Source: Anaerolineales bacterium UBA3071 (GTDB lineage: Bacteria; Chloroflexota; Anaerolineae; UBA3071). From it: a DNA stretch of 8,263 nt. Shown in pieces: positions 6,288 to 8,263 of this stretch. The DNA is taken from the NCBI GenBank assembly GCA_002366755.1, contig DFBV01000048.1, positions 1 through 8,263 on the forward strand. Direction: 5' to 3'. The position numbers and the translations under genes are program-made. Position 1 is the first letter of the stretch. Each line of letters begins with the position of its first letter. The notes beneath the pieces are model-generated. The model saw only the letters and a list, made by a program, of their open reading frames with translations, made no database searches and was not told the origin of the DNA.

Positions 6288-6345
6288 GGATATTGAGGGG
6301 GATGAGGGAAAGAAGGGAAACGAGGGAAGAGGAGGGAGAAAAGAC
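6288..6345 (+). repeat. Purine-rich tract, second copy, after the MetE-like gene
   Basis: The 58-base gap between the MetE-like stop and the next ATG is nearly all A and G. Bases 6302-6320 repeat exactly the 19-mer atgagggaaagaagggaaa found at 5210-5228. The GGAGGGAG inside it (6331-6338) is the ribosome site of the following small gene. There is no stem and no T run, so no terminator is seen here. Confidence 0.8.
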
Positions 6346-6564
6346 ATGGAGAGAGGAATCCAACCGGTGGCTATTCCCGTCGAACTGACGATTGACCAAC
6401 TCATCGAGGGGTTCAAGCGGCTGCCTCAAGCTGAGCGTGCGACTGTCTTGGAGGCCCTGGAAGACTACTTCTTTGGACAGTCCATCGAGGTCACGATGAA
6501 GGACAAGATGTACTCGCGTGAGGAAGCGCTGTACATCGCAGAACAGACCGAGATGGGAAAATGA
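6346..6564 (+). CDS. Small helical protein upstream of mntA-hepT, function unknown
   Basis: A 72-residue protein that I cannot assign to a named family. It has a short strand-like N-terminus (QPVAIPVELT). An amphipathic helical stretch IDQLIEGFKRLPQAERATVLEALEDYF (16-42) follows, of the kind seen in many small toxin-antitoxin-associated proteins. The tail SREEALYIAEQTEMGK is charged. There is no signal peptide or membrane segment. GGAGGG (6331-6336) precedes the ATG at a good distance. The stop overlaps the mntA start as ATGA, so the two are translationally coupled, which argues that this is a real gene belonging to the module. It could be an accessory regulator or an independent antitoxin-like remnant. 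The coding call is good; the function is open. Confidence 0.7.
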   Translation: MERGIQPVAIPVELTIDQLIEGFKRLPQAERATVLEALEDYFFGQSIEVTMKDKMYSREEALYIAEQTEMGK

Positions 6565-7082
6565 CGATAGCCGAATTGGACAAACACCTTCCGCAACTGA
6601 GTGAGTTCTTTGCCCGGCAGCCTGAAGTCGTATTGGCCTATCTCTACGGCTCCTACGCCACGGGGCAGACGTGGGCTGAGAGCGATCTTGACATCGGCGT
6701 GCTCTTTGATGAGCAGGTCACGCCGCTCCAACAGTTCAGGTTGGTGCTAGGCTACGGCACCGAAGTGCGGAAGCTGATCCAAGAAGGAGTCGATGTGGAT
6801 GTGCGGGAGCTTGGTGGGGCTCCCGTTGAGTTCTTGATGCAGGTCATCAGGCCCGGAAAGTGCCTCTACGCCTGCACTGAGCGGGAACGAGTGCAGTTCG
6901 AAACAGAGGTCATGACGCGATATCTCGATTTCAAGCCGGTGTTGGAGGAGTACTACCATCACCTGCGCCAACGCATTACAAGGGGGGAGTTCAGTGCTCG
7001 ACTTGGAAAGTATATCGCAGAAACTCGCAAGATTGTCCACGGAACGGGAGAAGCTGGAGAGCTACCGGAGGCTGTCTCGTGA
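6561..7082 (+). CDS. mntA: MntA-type minimal nucleotidyltransferase antitoxin
   Basis: MNT-domain proteins of type VII toxin-antitoxin systems neutralise the HEPN toxin by transferring AMP to a tyrosine next to its active site. The exact family signature GSX10DXD is present: Gly30-Ser31, ten residues, then Asp42-Leu-Asp44 (GSYATG, SDLDIGVLF). A third carboxylate is probably Asp80 in VDVDVREL. This matches an active polymerase-beta fold. The ATG at 6561 overlaps the upstream stop by four bases. The protein is 173 residues, longer than the roughly 140 usual for MntA. The extra C-terminal 28 or so residues (from about ARLGKY) lie in an 89-base overlap with the toxin gene and read in a different frame from it. 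The gene order antitoxin then toxin is common for this family. The call is secure. Confidence 0.92.
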   Translation: MTIAELDKHLPQLSEFFARQPEVVLAYLYGSYATGQTWAESDLDIGVLFDEQVTPLQQFRLVLGYGTEVRKLIQEGVDVDVRELGGAPVEFLMQVIRPGKCLYACTERERVQFETEVMTRYLDFKPVLEEYYHHLRQRITRGEFSARLGKYIAETRKIVHGTGEAGELPEAVS

Positions 7083-7437
7083 TGAGTTCAAGGCCAACTT
7101 CATCATCCAGGACGCGGCGTGTTACTCTTTCATCGTCGCCATCCAGGCCTGCATAGACATCGCTTCGCACATCATCGCGGCCTGCGGCTTCAGAAAGCCG
7201 GTGGGCTCTGCTGACCTCTTCGCGGTCTTGGGCGAAGAAGCTATCCTGTCCGATGAGTTCGTGGCCAAGCTGAATGGCATGGTTGGATTCAGGAACATTC
7301 TTGCCCACATGTACTGGTTGATTGATTACGACAAGGTGTACGACAGTTTGCCGAGTGGCTTGGAAGACCTCGCTAGGTTTGGGCAATACATCGTCGAGTT
7401 CACCGAATCCTACGCCACAGGTATCGAGAGGGATTAG
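6994..7437 (+). CDS. hepT: HepT-type HEPN RNase toxin
   Basis: HepT toxins are dimeric, all-helical HEPN RNases that cleave RNA, tRNA in the studied examples. The 147 residues carry the full RX4HXY motif: Arg100, His105 and Tyr107 in FRNILAHMYW. Tyr107 is the residue that MntA would AMPylate. IVAIQACIDIASHIIAACGFRKP (47-69) is the typical central helix and NGMVGFRN leads into the motif. The start is a GTG at 6994, four bases after GGGGGGAG (6982-6989); this gives an N-terminus (LDLESISQKLARLSTEREKLESY split over 2-24) of the usual length. It overlaps mntA by 89 bases, far more than the few bases common in this family. A later in-frame start would cut into the first helix. Only two bases separate its stop from the next gene. 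Confidence 0.92.
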   Translation: MLDLESISQKLARLSTEREKLESYRRLSRDEFKANFIIQDAACYSFIVAIQACIDIASHIIAACGFRKPVGSADLFAVLGEEAILSDEFVAKLNGMVGFRNILAHMYWLIDYDKVYDSLPSGLEDLARFGQYIVEFTESYATGIERD

Positions 7438-7439
7438 CC

Positions 7440-8263
7440 TTGACCATCGTTATCACCGGTTCTATCGCTTACGACTACATCATGACCTTTCCGGGCCGCT
7501 TCGTGGAGCACATTCTGCCTGAGAAGCTGCACGTGCTCAGCGTGAGCTTTCTCGTGGACACCATGCAGCGGCGGCGGGGTGGCTGCGCGCCCAATATTGC
7601 CTACAGCCTGGCACTGCTGGGCCACCGGCCGCGCATCATGGGCACGGCAGGGCAGGACTTCGGCGAGTACCGCTCCTGGCTGGAGGCGCAGGGCGTGGAC
7701 ACTTCGGGCATCGTGGAGATTCCCGACGAGTTCACGGCCTCGTTTTTCGTCAACACCGACCAGGACAGCAATCAGATCGCTTCGTTCTACACCGGGGCCA
7801 TGAGCCGGGCGGCAGAGCTTTCCTTTCACGATGTGAACCACGAGGAGATCGAGTTGGCCATCATCTCGCCCAACGACCCCGGGGCCATGGTGCGCTACGC
7901 TCGTGAATGTCAGGAGTTGGGCATCCCTTACATCTACGATCCCAGCCAGCAGATCATCCGCCTCGACGGCGAGACGCTGGTAGAAGGGACACGCGGGGCA
8001 CGGCTCCTCGTGGTCAACGAGTACGAATTCGGGATGCTCAAGAACAAGACAGGCCTTGATGACGATGAGCTGCTGGCGCTCGTCCCCACGATGATCATCA
8101 CCAAGAGCGAGCAGGGTTCTGTGATCTTCGAGGGTGGAGAGGCTATCGAGATACCGCCCGCGCCGCCGCGACACATCGTTGAGCCCACAGGCGTTGGCGA
8201 CGCCTACCGGGCAGGCATCATGACCGGCATGATCCGGGGCTATTCCTGGGAGACCACGGGCCG
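7440..8263 (+). CDS. PfkB-family sugar/nucleoside kinase, 3' end cut by window
   Basis: An open frame of 274 codons runs off the right edge without a stop. Reading from a TTG at 7440 it begins TIVITGSIAYDYIM, the first strand of a ribokinase fold. The glycine motif RRGGCAPNIAYSLALLG (about 45-61) is PfkB signature 1. EPTGVGDAYRAG near the end is signature 2, with catalytic Asp254 and the anion-hole glycines. PfkB kinases phosphorylate sugars or nucleosides with ATP. The MTFPGRF and HILPEKLHVLSVSFLVD segments recall bacterial adenosine-kinase-like members, and adenosine salvage after SAM use would suit the operon, but substrate cannot be fixed by eye. The TTG start is chosen because the next ATG (7482) would remove the first strand; GAGAGGGA (7426-7433) is the ribosome site. 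It begins two bases after hepT. Confidence 0.88.
   Translation, partial: MTIVITGSIAYDYIMTFPGRFVEHILPEKLHVLSVSFLVDTMQRRRGGCAPNIAYSLALLGHRPRIMGTAGQDFGEYRSWLEAQGVDTSGIVEIPDEFTASFFVNTDQDSNQIASFYTGAMSRAAELSFHDVNHEEIELAIISPNDPGAMVRYARECQELGIPYIYDPSQQIIRLDGETLVEGTRGARLLVVNEYEFGMLKNKTGLDDDELLALVPTMIITKSEQGSVIFEGGEAIEIPPAPPRHIVEPTGVGDAYRAGIMTGMIRGYSWETTG

Noticed and set aside
7434..8174. 246-codon open frame on the minus strand
   Set aside because: It is antisense to the PfkB-family kinase, which has both signature motifs in the + frame.

Overview
The window is GC-rich, densely coded and reads entirely on the + strand. The best guess for the source is a Chloroflexota (Anaerolineae-like) bacterium. 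This rests on three inferences: the ruvC-ruvA pair, a SAM-I riboswitch ahead of a methionine-salvage gene, and many short degenerate repeats and GTAGGGG/CCCCTAC hairpin elements between genes. No 16S or other taxonomic marker is present.

Layout. (1) Positions 6-1094 carry ruvC and ruvA, the Holliday-junction resolvase and the branch-migration subunit; ruvB does not follow. (2) Positions 1147-1756 carry a small antitoxin and a Doc/Fic-type toxin, coupled by TGATG. The toxin frame is broken by one missing base in a G6 run. (3) Positions 1757-1959 are non-coding with degenerate hairpin repeats, followed by a stand-alone patatin-like lipid hydrolase (1960-2892). (4) Positions 2893-3338 are non-coding but full of signals: a sigma70-like promoter, a SAM-I riboswitch whose P3 arm has grown into a roughly 130-nt hairpin made of 8-bp repeats, an intrinsic terminator with a CUUG tetraloop, and a 56-bp REP-like double hairpin. 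(5) From 3339 to the right edge the genes are tightly packed: mtnA, a solitary beta-class DNA methyltransferase, a short MetE-like zinc methyltransferase, a small helical protein, mntA, hepT and a PfkB-family kinase cut by the window edge.

How the parts fit. mtnA, the MetE-like protein and the kinase (perhaps an adenosine/nucleoside kinase) suit a methionine/SAM recycling operon that the riboswitch would switch off when SAM is plentiful. A type VII HepT-MntA toxin-antitoxin module and a DNA methyltransferase sit inside this string of genes with no visible terminator, so they may share the SAM-controlled transcript. Three short-period repeat families have entered functional elements: the riboswitch P3 stem (period 8), the methyltransferase C-terminus (period 9, in frame) and the interior of the MetE-like gene (period 7). 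The most distinctive observation is the riboswitch whose aptamer arm is built from a tandem repeat and its complement.
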